From NCBI GenBank assembly GCA_035578175.1, contig JAQMRL010000012.1, forward strand, positions 19,131,215 to 19,195,214: a DNA stretch of 64,000 nucleotides. Reading direction: 5' to 3'. This DNA is from Catonia carolina. Lineage: Eukaryota > Arthropoda > Insecta > Hemiptera > Achilidae. Under the pieces are notes generated by a model. The model was given only the letters and a program-made list of their open reading frames with translations. It was not told where the DNA came from and searched no databases. The first letter of the stretch is position 1; every line of letters begins with the position of its first letter. Both the position numbers and the translations under genes were made by a program. This document shows positions 43,701 to 54,208 of the stretch, one piece after another.

Positions 43701-44332
43701 TTTTGTAACGTATAAAAATATGCCGTATGAAAATTTATAAAAATTTTTCTACAACGTTTAGTTTAGTGTCAGCTAGTGATTTTCTGTATTTTTCTCATCG
43801 AAATTGGTAAACAAATGGGATTTACAGAGATTGCGGCCAAATTATGCATTGGACCACAAAAGTGAATACACTTAAAGTTATAGGAAATAAAAACATCTAC
43901 GCCTTTTATTTCTATTTTTTTTACAGTTCCTAGTTTAGCGTTAATTAATGATTTTCCGTATAGTTAAGTTGTACAGAATTATTTAAGTAATTTCAGAATA
44001 GTCGGACGTTAAAATTAAAAAAATTAAAAGTTAAAACTAAAAGTTCTACAGAGGTTGGTTTTTGTTTTGCATCACCCATGATTAAAATTAGGATATGTTT
44101 TTCTTTTTACGTTGATTACATTAAACATGGACATATTTTACATTAATTACACTGGCAAAAATGTCGAGTGAGTGTTTCACACCAGATTTTTACTTTCTCT
44201 TACCCTACCTATATGAATATATAGGGAAGGAAAGTAGTTTTCATGTCGATTTTTCGAAATCGAGTTTTCACCGGATACCTACACTTTTTCAGACCCCTTG
44301 AACCCAAAACATGTTTTTAGCGATGGGTCTGT

Positions 44333-45431
44333 CTTCTTCTTCTTCTTACAAACAAGGATTAGGCTTGCGCCTGTTCCGACTCATAACAGCAAAATTTAAC
44401 TCAATTTCCTTTTCCTATGTATTTACACAACATTTAAGTTATATATTTTATATATATCTTCCTGTTTTGTTACATTATGTCTTTATATGATTCTTACAAC
44501 AATCACTCCCATCTCTTGCGTGGCTCCCCACATCTCTCCTCCCTTCCGGTCTGTACTTTAAAACTTTGAGAGGAACCCTTTCATTTGACATTCTCTCTAC
44601 GTGGTCTTTCCATTTCGATCTATATTCTTTCACCTTTTCATTCAGATTGTAGATATTCAGTTCTCTTCGTATATCCTCGTTCCTTAGTTGGTCTCTCCGG
44701 CTACAACCCTTCGTTCTTCTTAGAAACCTCATTTCCGCAGCCTGTATTTTACTCTCTTGTGGTCTTGTACTGACCCACGATTCGCTCCCATATAATAGTA
44801 CTGGGGCAGCCATCACTTTATAAAATTTTAGTCTGGTTTCTTTCCGCGTTTTATTTCCTAGGGTTCTACTAATATTACCACAAATTGCCTGGAATTTCCC
44901 AACTTTCCTTTCTACATCAAACTCTTGAATGAAACTAAGGTCACAACCTAGATAATTACACCGTGATACTTGCTCTAGTATATCATTATCGATCACAATT
45001 TTGGACCTCGTAGGATAATTACCAGTGAACGCCATTATTTTTGATTTCTTTACGGAAACTCTAAAATTATATTCCTTGCACAATTCGTTCAGCATGTACA
45101 CTGATCTTTGGAGTTCTTCTTCATTTTCCTGCACAATCCATAAATCATCCGCAAATAGTAAAACATTTAGGTAGTCGTCATCACTTAATCTAATTCCCGG
45201 ATTAACTCTACCTTTCCAAATTCTAAGAATGTGGTCAATATATATATTAAATAAAGTGGGTGATAAACTACACCCTTGTCTCACTCCTTGATTAATCTTC
45301 ATTTCTGTTAGTCTATTTTTACCCGTATTTATCACTATTTGCGTATCGTTATATAAACTTTTGATTGTGTTTATTAGATGAATGGGATAGGCCTAACCTT
45401 TCCTCCACAGAATCTTCCAGAGCCTATTCCT
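44333..45431 (-). mobile_element. 5'-truncated LINE insertion with target duplication
   Basis: The insert interrupts the HINE-like sequence exactly before its microsatellite. Flanks ATGGGTCTGT (44323-44332) and ATTGGTCTGT (45432-45441) differ at one base, so this is a 10-bp target duplication. On the sense (minus) strand the 3' end is an (AAG)n tail (44333-44346 on the plus strand). The 5' end is cut within the polymerase domain, the usual outcome of target-primed reverse transcription. Confidence 0.9.
44475..45431 (-). pseudogene. LINE reverse transcriptase, C-terminal two-thirds, broken
   Basis: Non-LTR polymerase with INQGVRQGCSLSPTLFNIYI (RT motif with RQGC.LSP) and LLFADDLWIVQ (catalytic FADD box). 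The post-RT region follows: YNFRVSVKKSK, CNYLGCDL, ASPVLLYGSESW-like and RFLRRTKGCSRRDQLRNEDI. The 286-codon open stretch is 45335-44475, but homology clearly starts earlier: an in-frame segment from 45431 reads RNRLWKILWRKG and is cut by a TAG at 45395-45393, then continues YPIHLINTIKSLYN. Near the 3' end the frame appears shifted, because the RRDVG...PRKRW motif common in such proteins is split between frames at about 44520. No endonuclease domain is present. It is dead as an autonomous element. Confidence 0.92.
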
Positions 45432-46116
45432 ATTGGTCTGTGTGTGAACAAAATATCTCAAGAACGGAAAATTGTACGTAATTGAAACCTGGAATATAAG
45501 TTAGATACCACTAGAGGACCCCACTGGAACATTTCCATCAAAACCAGTCAACCAGAAATTGTTTATTCGTGTAATTTTTCACTTTTTTGATATTTTCTCA
45601 AAAACGGCCCCTATGATTTTTTTTAAAAATGGCCTCATTTACTACATTTTTCTACAAGATAGGGTAAGCGCCAAGTGCTGAAATTCTTAGGAAGGCTGTG
45701 CTCTCGAAGAAAAAAAATTATTTTTTAAGATTGCGGCCTTAATAAACATTTTAGGGCAAAAGTATATACAATCAAAGTTGCAGAACATTTAAAAAACGCA
45801 CAACTTTTATTTACATTGTTTTTTGTATAACGCTTAGTTTAGCGGTATATAGTGGTTTCCTGTTTTTTCATCAAAATGTGTAAAAGAAAGGGTTTTTTTA
45901 AGATTTCGGCCCAAGTATGCCTTTAACAAAAAAAGTTTTTAAGTATGCAGATTTATAGGAAATTAAAAAACCTACAACTTTTATTTAAGCATTTTTCTCT
46001 GCAGGCCCTAATTACCGTCAAAGAGTGGTGTTCCGTATTAATAAGCCAAACTGAGTTTGGTTTTTATTTTGCATCATTCGCTCATGATTAAAATTAGGTT
46101 CTGTTTTTTTGTTTAT

Positions 46117-46276
46117 TTAAAGTCGTATCAAGAGCTTGATCATTATGATTGCGGTGGGTTAAAAAACTGTAATGATGGGTTTTGGCACGTAATAATTTCT
46201 AGACCCTAGCCGGAAATCGAAACCGGGACCTCCGCTTAGTAGGCTGCGCACATCCACTACGTCACAGAGGCGGCCA
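46117..46276 (-). mobile_element. SINE-C relative (tRNA-like head)
   Basis: On the minus strand: GGCCGCCTCTGTGACGTAGT (A-box region) and CCCGGTTTCGATTTCCGG (T arm / B box), then a body ending with AAAGTCGTATC-like sequence on the plus strand. It is inserted in the 3' part of a HINE-like copy. Confidence 0.7.
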
Positions 46277-46363
46277 TTTTTCATTTTACGTTGTTTACTA
46301 ATGTTAGGTTATATTGTTCATTATTTACATTGGCAAGAAAAAGTTGTGTGAGTATTTGACAGC

Positions 46364-46884
46364 ATTTTTTTGTATATTAAAATAATACATTTTTAACCTT
46401 GCTTCGTTTTTTTATAATATACGAATATATTGCGCATTGGGTTTACCTTTTTCAACTTTAACCATTTAATAAAATAATTTATTAACATAGAATTTAATCC
46501 ACCGACCACGAAACTACAAAATAGGTTTATCTACGGACAAATTTGAACAGCGGAAGTTATTTGTCAGATAAATATAACAAGAAACTTTAAATATTGAAAA
46601 ATAACAAATTTGTAGCGTAATACTCGTACAAAATCAAACGTTATGATAAAATTATTTAAATTTTTATCCGTTTTAAGAATTTTTATTATATTAGATAAAT
46701 TCAACTGAATTTAAATTTACCTAATAAAAATGTATACAATTCAAGACACACACACACACACACACACACATACTCAGACAATCATAGAATGTATAAAGTA
46801 CCGTGTGCTTCTAAATCAGTTGTACAAAAGTTATTTTTAAAGCTACACGGAAACGGAAAGTTTTTTCGCAGTTTTGGTTTTTTT
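46364..46884. repeat. AT-rich spacer with a (CA)n microsatellite
   Basis: Alternating CA at about 46746-46772. No gene is visible around it. Confidence 0.7.
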
Positions 46885-47650
46885 AATTTCTCGAGCCCTG
46901 TATGAATATAAAGGGAACGAATGTATTATTTTGATATCGATTTTTCAAAATTGATTGGTCTGTTTGAGACCATCGTTAGAACTGAATATAGTACCAGATG
47001 CAACTCAGAATTTCAATTAGGTACAAAAAGGAGACATGAACATTTGTGTTAAAGTTGATCAACGGGAAGTAGTAGTTTATTCGTGAAATTTACCATCTTT
47101 TGCAATTTTCGAAAAAACGGCACCACGTTTTTCTTTATATTCGCCTCATTTACTATATTTAGTAAATATTTAGTATATATCTAAAAGATAGAGTAACGCA
47201 GTTGGTCTAGTGATCCGATTTGATCACAACCCGGTTGATCTAGTGGTAAAATCGTCCCCGCGAGTCAACTGTTTAACAGGTTGATTTTCAGAGACGAAGG
47301 TTCCGGACTGTTATACAGATTATAATGTTAGACAGTGGTTACCAGTGTACTTACCAGCCTGTACAAGACTACACCTCATCAACACGTCACACACATCCTC
47401 ATCTCATTGGGTCATGGAGTTGCTTATTGTCCTTAAATTGAACATATTGCAACGTTTACATTAGGGATTAAAAAAAGATAGGCATGTCTGCTGAAATTCT
47501 TGGGAACTCTTGTGTGCTCTTGTGGTAAAAATTGGTTTTCTTGTGTAATGTAAATGTGTATAAAGTTAAAGTTATAAGAAAATTAAACAAAGCTACAATT
47601 TTTATTTCAAAAATTGATTCCACAACTCTGTATAAGCTAATATACAGTTC
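46885..47650 (+). mobile_element. HINE-like element interrupted by SINE-A
   Basis: Decayed 5' half at 46885-47203. SINE-A interrupts at AAAAGATAG. The body resumes with GGCATGTCTGCTGAAATTCT (47482) and fades near 47650 without the 3' end. Confidence 0.7.
47226..47476 (+). mobile_element. SINE-A copy inside a HINE-like element
   Basis: The head CCCGGTTGATCTAGTGGTAA is intact, but the B box and the centre are partly deleted. The tail is ACATTAGGGATTAAAAAAAG. AAAAGATAG occurs on both sides, a likely target duplication overlapping the A tail. Confidence 0.8.
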
Positions 47651-49567
47651 ATTTAACGAATTTATTGTACGACAAACATAAAAAACAAGAGTTTTTTACC
47701 CTTTATATATATTTTCATTTTACATCAGATTTTTCAAATAATACTGATTATATGGTTCTGGGACCTGTTTAATTTGCTTTGTCAGGTAAAAAAATCAGAA
47801 GAAACCAACATTTTCAACTCTTAATTAATGTCCTAAAAATTTCATTATGAACTTATATTATGGGATGAGCTAAAATCCGGGAGATATCTTTCGCTGGCCG
47901 TAATACGCTACCAAAATATTTCCGGACCTTTGTGTACATAAATATTTTTCTTATTTTTCGGCGTATATTCATCTCCCGAAGTATTGTTATTCTTGAATCA
48001 CCCTGTATACGTTACATATTTATACTCATTAACAATGAATTTGTATTTCTATTGAAATCAAGTTAAGTTGTTTTCTTTTGGAATGTAAAATAATATTGGT
48101 TTTTACTGAAATTACGGCGTAGATTTTTAATTTGACAGAAAACGATAAAGTGGTCATTTATTTATCAAAACGTTTTACCGGTTTCTTTTTTACTTTAAAT
48201 TAAGGCGTAATATTAGTGGCTAATCAGGTAGTTGTCCCGCCTTTTAAAATTCCGAGGTCAAATTCAGTTGTTCGTACATAACGTTACTAAATGGGAATTG
48301 TTCAACAATGGAGGATTAGTTACCAGTAATTGCTTTGGCCTGTGTCATAATAATATTACATGAATAGACTGATCACAATTTGGTTGGTTATTAGTTGAAA
48401 ACTGATCATAAAGTGACTAATCATGGTTTAAGTAAAAGCCATCTAACCATAGAGTAAACGACAACAATCCAGTTCTCTCTCTTTGGCTAGAACTCAACCC
48501 AGATGGCTTACCGCGACCCATACTAATTGTTCCTAGCACTACTTTTTTAACATTTTTTCTGTTGAAACATAAGAACTCACTAAGTAACTATTTTAAATTT
48601 AATTTCAAATAATATGAATATGAACTACACATTCCATTTGAATTATAAATTTGAAATAATAAATTTTGAATTTAACTGATAAATCAGTCATATAATGTAA
48701 AAATATTTAATACCGCACATAAAAATTTCCTAACCTTAACTTTTGACAGCAACAAACAAACACTACAGACCCAAAATCAAAGTTACAATTTACCGTTTTG
48801 TCGCGGTAATCCGAACCCCCGGTACACCGGAACCTCCAGTAATCAAAACGGTTTTTATTATCATGTTTTAAATTATGTTTTTACCATTTAAAAAAATTCT
48901 TTAAAAACGTCTAATAAATGGAGTGTAGGCCGCTGAAAAGAAAAATATTGAAAGCAGCAGGTAAACCTAATGCCGAGCGGGCTTTATACTCATGTTTTTG
49001 CAAGAAAGAGCAAGGCAATGTATAGTCAGTAGAGACATCTCACTTAGAAGCGAAGTTTTCCTACAAAAGTTTTTAACAAAAATATTCGTGTAGTTTATTT
49101 AGCTAGCATTATCCGTTTACGAAAAAATTCATTTCAAACTCGCGGGTGCACGAACTAAAAATACGGACAATAGGTACTAATTTTTTTTACTCTCTTCACG
49201 AATGAAATAGATGGATGAAGTTACCGGGACAAGAAATGGCAGTAGGGGAAACCTTAAACGTCCTTCCATAACTCACGTCTTTGAATGGTCAAAATTTCCT
49301 GGACAATGTTGACTCCAAAATTGTTGTAAATTCTTTCAAGAAGTGTGTCATCAGTAATTCCTTGTAAGGGGCTGAAGATGATTTATTGTTTAAAAACCGC
49401 TCAAATTCGTCAAGTAACAGTGACTCCAACCCTCCGACCAGGACTGATGTGACATTTGAAGGTTTTTGTTTGTTGGGGGTTTTTTAAATTTAATTTTTAA
49501 ACATACTAGTAGGCATTATTTACAGACTTTCGTGAAAAAACAGAAAACCACTAAATTGCCTTTAAAA
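47651..49567. other. No gene seen; scattered transposon-like traces
   Basis: TTGAATCACCCTGTATAC near 47993 resembles the end of a common insect DNA-transposon type. GGTAATCCGAACCCCCGG near 48810 resembles pogo/Tigger-type ends. On the minus strand at about 49430-49240 two frames look weakly protein-like (DDTLLERIYNNFG, LLLDEFERFLNN), but I do not recognise them. Confidence 0.35.
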
Positions 49568-50532
49568 TAGGCGTTGTACAAACAATGTTTGGAATAAACA
49601 TTGTTTGCCCATAACAGGCAGGTGGAGTGTTAAATTATTTGCACTCGATCTGCTAGTTCCCGGGCTACAAAAAATAGTTCTGCTTCTTACCGCATGGTCA
49701 GCCAATTATATGACTGAAGCATTTAATAACAAAAGAGATAGAGGTGTAAACGACACTAGTCTGAGGTATCTCTGAAAGTAATGAATTTTATTACGCAGCC
49801 AGATTCTGTGGTAAATAAAGTGAAGGTGTCATTTGCAGGGTGGAAAGTAGACGCTTTTGAGAGGGCCCGACATGCTGATAAACATACATTTCTACTCAGT
49901 GAAAAAGGCATTAGTAAATCACCTCTCGTCTCGTTTTACTTAGAAAAGCCTGTAGAGGTTCCAACCACGGTCTTTCGTTTGATGACCTAAACTACAAAAT
50001 AAACATTGTAGGTTTTTAAATTTTCTACAACTTTGGTTGAACACTTTTGCCATAGATTGCATATTAAGGCCGCAATCTTAAAAAAAAATTTCTAACGAGA
50101 GCACACGGGTACCCCCCCCCCCGAAAGAATTTCAGCAGACTTACCCTATCTTGTAGAGCTTAACAAATTTTGAAAATTTGAGAAGCGATTTTTAAAAAAA
50201 AAACGTAAGAGTCGTTTTTGAGAGAATCGCAATAAAATGAAAAATCGCACGAATAAACTAGTAGGTATTTCCGGTTAACCGATTTTGATGAAAATGTTCG
50301 TGTCGGGTCCGGTGTTGGTAACTACTTAGGTTTCAAGTTTTAACTTCATAAGTTATTCCCTTCTTGATATATTTTGTTTACACACCCACACCAATCGCTA
50401 AAAAAATGTTTTTTGGGTTCAGGGGGCCTGAAAACGTGTAGTCTATATCTCCTGAAAACTCGATTTCGAAAAACTGACTTGAAAACAATATCTACTTTCC
50501 TTCCCTATATCCTCATATAGGGCAACAGAAAG
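49568..50532 (-). mobile_element. HINE-like element with SINE-B
   Basis: It runs from the first tandem unit (49568) to the 5' end GGGCAACAGAAAGT (50532). The 3' half is missing. SINE-B at 49605-49997 splits the hairpin region. Confidence 0.8.
49594..50009 (+). mobile_element. SINE-B with a 12-bp target duplication
   Basis: Element 49605-49997, flanked by AATAAACATTGT (49593-49604 and 49998-50009), identical on both sides. It starts TTGCCCATAACAGGCAGG and ends GACCTAAACTACAA. The 69-codon frame 49781-49990 lies inside. Similar frames are partly open in other copies, but I see no real evidence of coding. Confidence 0.9.
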
Positions 50533-50720
50533 TAAAAAGATGTAGACAATACACTAAAACTACATGGTCCTACATAAGTCTAGTTTACATGTGCTTTGTA
50601 TGTAAACACTGTATTTTAAAATACATTCTTTCGCCTCGTTGATGGTTCGTTTTGCAGAAGTGAAATGACTAACTGGCTATACCCACTCCAAAAACGATCA
50701 CGTTTCTACAGAAACTGTTA

Positions 50721-51269
50721 GGTCGCGGTCAGACAGCAAGCGGTTAGAGCAGTAAGTAGGCTGTAGCAGCATTGAGCGTGTAAGCAGGTTGGAACAAACT
50801 AATGTTCGTGAATACGCTTGGCCACACCATTAGCAGGACCTGCTCTACTGCTTACTGCTCTAACCTGCTCAAAAACAAACTAAATTTTTTGTTACAATTT
50901 TTCCAAAAGTATGTCAAAAGTCCCGATTGACATGCGCACATATTCAAAAAACTTTATTCCGTCTTTTCTTAATTCGTCATACAGATGATGGAATTCACCA
51001 AGTTCATGACTTCGTAGATTTTTTGGATGCGTCCACATTCGTTGACATCCAATTTCCATTAACATAAGGGATCATTTACTTAAAAGTAATAACTTCACAA
51101 ACCGAGACAAAACAGGAGGCATGACTGAGCCAAGTGACAAGCAAATGAAAAATGTGTTACCAGCGGACTGCTTTCTGTATGGCCACAGTACCAGCTCAAT
51201 GCTGCTCCGCTGCTTGAACCTGCTTCAAGTGCTAGCCTGCTATAACCTGCTTGGTGTCTGGCCACGGCC
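50721..51269. mobile_element. PIF/Harbinger-like MITE with ~35-bp inverted ends
   Basis: 549 bp. Ends GGTCGCGGTCAGACAGCAAG and its near-complement finishing GTCTGGCCACGGCC, flanked by TTA (50718-50720 and 51270-51272). Internally it repeats GAGCAG/CTGCTC motifs, including an inverted set at about 50741-50875. A 72-codon minus frame is incidental. Confidence 0.8.
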
Positions 51270-51272
51270 TTA

Positions 51273-51966
51273 AGCTGTGTATATACGCTCGAGCAGAGCA
51301 TGAGCATGAACATGAGCGGAACGGGTGCAAGTTGTTCGTTATGTTTTGACGGTGCTCACAACGGCTTCAAAAATGCTCCCGACGTGCTCGTTACGACCCG
51401 TTTCCAGTCGGTTTTTCTGACGAACGCAAAGGTGTTTACTACTACATATTTGTACGGCGTTGTGGCTTCCCACAAGCATGTTTTGAGCATCCAGCCTCGT
51501 ATTTACAATTTACAATATATTTTTATTGTTCAATTCTACATTTTCCGTTATTTTTATATTATAATTTATTAAAGTAAACCCCTTAATTTCTATCTGCTTA
51601 CGTATTACGTTCGCGACGTTATTGTATTCTTAATGGCATGGCGCCTAAAATAAAAAATAAAAAATAGCGTCGCAAACGACAGCAATAAATGAATATGTGA
51701 TGGTAATAAAATGGCAATGGTAATCCCAACTGTACATACTAATAACTTTAGGCTTTAAACATGCCTTTTATGACTTTTATGTACTTTTAATACACATTTG
51801 CATGGGGCAATAAAAAATATTTGTTGAACTGCAATCGAGAAACACGTACCGTATGTCTATTGCATTTTCGGGATATGCTGTATATATATAACTCAAACGT
51901 CCACATACGTAGACACGGTACATCTAATATGGGTTAGAATATACCGGGAAGGATATAGCCAGCCTT
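51273..51966. other. No gene assigned
   Basis: GC-richer at 51280-51520, with a 90-codon plus frame (51300-51572) that I do not recognise. TAAGCTGTGTATATACGCTC at its start may be the end of another DNA transposon abutting the MITE. Confidence 0.35.
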
Positions 51967-52011
51967 TACCCCGGTATGACGAGGACAGTAAAACCTCGTT
52001 ATACCGGGGTA
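51967..52011. repeat. 18-bp inverted repeat / hairpin
   Basis: Arms TACCCCGGTATGACGAGG (51967-51984) and CCTCGTTATACCGGGGTA (51994-52011) differ at one position, around the loop ACAGTAAAA. It lies beside the dispersed repeat at 52036. Confidence 0.85.
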
Positions 52012-52035
52012 TGCTCTGGATATATTGTACTTTGT

Positions 52036-52137
52036 GTTGAATGAACTGATAACAAAGCAGTCGAGCATGCGCACTAATGCTTTACCCCCTTTACCCCACA
52101 TTAAAAACAAAGGCACTCTCGTGACTCATAACTATGG
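52036..52137 (+). repeat. Dispersed repeat with GCATGCGCAC, copy 2
   Basis: It parallels 13646-13745 from ACTGAT to CTCGTGACT. The similarity may extend leftward into the hairpin (51985-52035 versus 13600-13645), but weakly. Confidence 0.6.
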
Positions 52138-52554
52138 CACACAATTATTTTCAGAGAACCACAAGTGGTTGTGTCATCAGCTACTATATTAATGAGAAAT
52201 TCGATGCGGTCTGCCAACTAATTATTTTTTATAGCCAAGAATAACCTAGTTAATACAGAATAATATATAATGAAGCTAGGGCATATAGGTATCTTACCAT
52301 GGACACAGTATTACTAATGTGGGAGGAAAAACTAATTAATATTTGAATTACCAATCTGTATTAAATTCAGAATTATTATAAATGTATAAAACAGGTTACT
52401 TAATATCTATCGATTGTTTCCAATAACTTTTATACATCGAATAAACCAATTAGTTCACCGGGTATTCCAAAAGAAATTAATAATCGATTCTATTGATTTG
52501 CATCACATTCCAAAATATTTTAAGGTACTATAAAAAGATAGTTTTTCTATACTA
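52138..52554. other. No gene seen
   Basis: AT-rich, unassigned. Confidence 0.45.
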
Positions 52555-53030
52555 AAACTCAAACGATTTTCTCTTACCAATGTTAAGATTATAATATGTT
52601 AAGTACAATGTTAAGTTAATAATATAACTTATATTTAATCGTGAGTGTATGCCGCTAAAAAAACTTCTATCAACTTTTGTTCGACTGAAAAATATGAAAA
52701 ATTATTAATTGACGCTAAACTAAGCTCTGTAGAAATAAATTCTCGAAATAAAATTTGCAGGTTACTCAATTTTCTAAAATTTTGAATAATACATTCTTGT
52801 TGTAAAATGCATACTAAGGCTGCAATCTTAAAAAATCCTGTTTAGCGATTTTAATGTGAAAATTACAGAAAATCACTAATTGACGCTAAATAAGCGTTGT
52901 AAAAAATACTAGCTACTTAAAATAAAAGTAGTAGGTTTTATAATTTCCTAAAAATTTGATTAACTTAGTATATACATCAGTGGTCTCAACCAAATCTGAT
53001 CAAGATCCGTTTAAAATTTTTATAAAACTG
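52555..53030 (-). mobile_element. HINE-like fragment, 3' half
   Basis: Complement of GGTAAGAGAAAAT at the left, then both tandem units in reverse complement (GACGCTAAACTAAG at 52708 and GACGCTAAATAAGCG near 52882). It ends before the 5' blocks. Confidence 0.7.
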
Positions 53031-53040
53031 CCACGCTCCT

Positions 53041-53382
53041 GCCAAATTTTTGCGCCATGTCTACCATAAATTCTTGGGGAATCCTGTGGTCTCGTAGGAA
53101 ATTTTACTTTCAAACATTATTTTGTACAACGCTTAGAATTTAGCATCAATTGGTAATTTTATGTATTCATCCAAAACGGTAAAAAATGGGATTTTGCACA
53201 ACATTTCAGCGTATCAACGTATCCCGCTTTTTTAAGTCGAACAGACGTTGATTTTTATTTTCACTCATTATTAAGTTTAGGTAATATTTTTAATTTAAGA
53301 TTGTTTACTAATGGTTAAACATATGTTAAGTATATTTATTTACATTATCAAGAGAAAATCGTGAGAATTTTTCACGAGATGA
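53041..53382 (+). mobile_element. HINE-like fragment converging on the previous one
   Basis: It starts at GCGCCATGTCTACC, keeps one unit and a decayed 3' end (CAAGAGAAAATCGTGAG). It is in opposite orientation to 52555-53030. Confidence 0.65.
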
Positions 53383-53477
53383 CTTTTGTTTGGAAATTTC
53401 TAGAATAGAATTTTTCAAACACATCGAACTTCTTTCAAAGTGATTATAAATGCGTTTAGTATTGTTAGAATGCCATA

Positions 53478-54208
53478 AACCCACCGGGTTGTTCTAATGG
53501 TAAAGTCATCGCCTCGAGTCAGTTGTTTAACAGCTGATTTTTGAAAATGAAGGTTCCTGGATCAAATCCAAGTAAAGGTAGTTTTGTTTATACGGATTTG
53601 AATGCTATACTATTTTTCAAAGCTGATGAGCTCTGAAAGTACGCATTGCCCCCTACCCACTTCATAGCTACCCAATGACTTGCCAGCAACGTTGCCAACA
53701 CTTGCTCTCGTAGCTCTGTTATATATTTCGTCAGCCATTTTTTTGGTCTTTTAATAACAATTATAACCAATGGTCATACTATCAACTGTTTATATTATAA
53801 AGTATTGCGAGTTAACGCGCTATTTAATCTATGTATTCAGTACGAGATGCAAGACACGAGTGAACTACTGCGGCTCTCATACACATGTGTGTGTAATGTT
53901 TGTCAGGTTATAAATACTTTTGTACAATCTGACAACGCTGGCATACGTTCTCATTGGTCTAAACGCGTGGAATAGCTGAGCTCATCAACCGTGAAAAGCA
54001 TTTCAGACAGCGGTTACCAGTGCACTTTGATGGTTGGGGGTTAAATTAACCATATTCTCTTAGGATTAGTCGGCCGGAGTCTGTACAAGATTACACATTA
54101 TTTACACATCATATACATCATCCTCATATAATTGGATCAAGGGGTTGCTCATTGTTCTTAAATTGAACAGATTGCAACGTACTCCACACATAGGGATTAA
54201 AAATAATA
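53478..54208 (+). mobile_element. SINE-A copy split by a MITE
   Basis: The head CCACCGGGTTGTTCTAATGG and B box GGATCAAATCC precede the break at about 53612. The second half is 53999-54208, from CAGACAGCGGTTACCAG to the tail TAGGGATTAAAAA. Confidence 0.85.
53613..53998. mobile_element. MITE with TTTTCA..TGATGAGCTC ends, inside SINE-A
   Basis: 386 bp, with ends TTTTTCAAAGCTGATGAGCT and its approximate complement (GAGCTCATCAACCGTGAAAA). Target duplication unclear, so the superfamily is open. A 60-codon minus frame inside is incidental. Confidence 0.7.

Larger units (their letters stand above)
41914..44186 (+). mobile_element. HINE-like element interrupted by element E
   Basis: The 5' tip ACTTTCTCTTGCC is at 41914. 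Element E occupies 41942 to about 43085 (itself hosting a foldback element). The normal body resumes at GTATTGTTTTCATGTCG (43103) and ends TCACACCAGA at 44186. A SINE-C-like tail fragment lies at 43607-43700. Confidence 0.75.
44192..46363 (+). mobile_element. HINE-like element hosting a LINE and a SINE
   Basis: The 5' end ACTTTCTCTTACCC at 44192 directly follows the T run of the preceding copy, a head-to-tail junction. A LINE occupies 44333-45431, the body follows, and a tRNA-like SINE is at 46117-46276. The 3' end GGCAAGAAAAAGT is near 46345. Confidence 0.85.

Noticed and set aside
44475..45335. 286-codon open frame as a functional gene
   Set aside because: It is a 5'-truncated LINE insertion with a target duplication and an upstream in-frame stop; the listed start is a GTG inside the polymerase domain.
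51300..51572. 90-codon plus frame as a gene
   Set aside because: Its start is a low-complexity MSMNMSGTG run beside transposon ends; no recognised domain.
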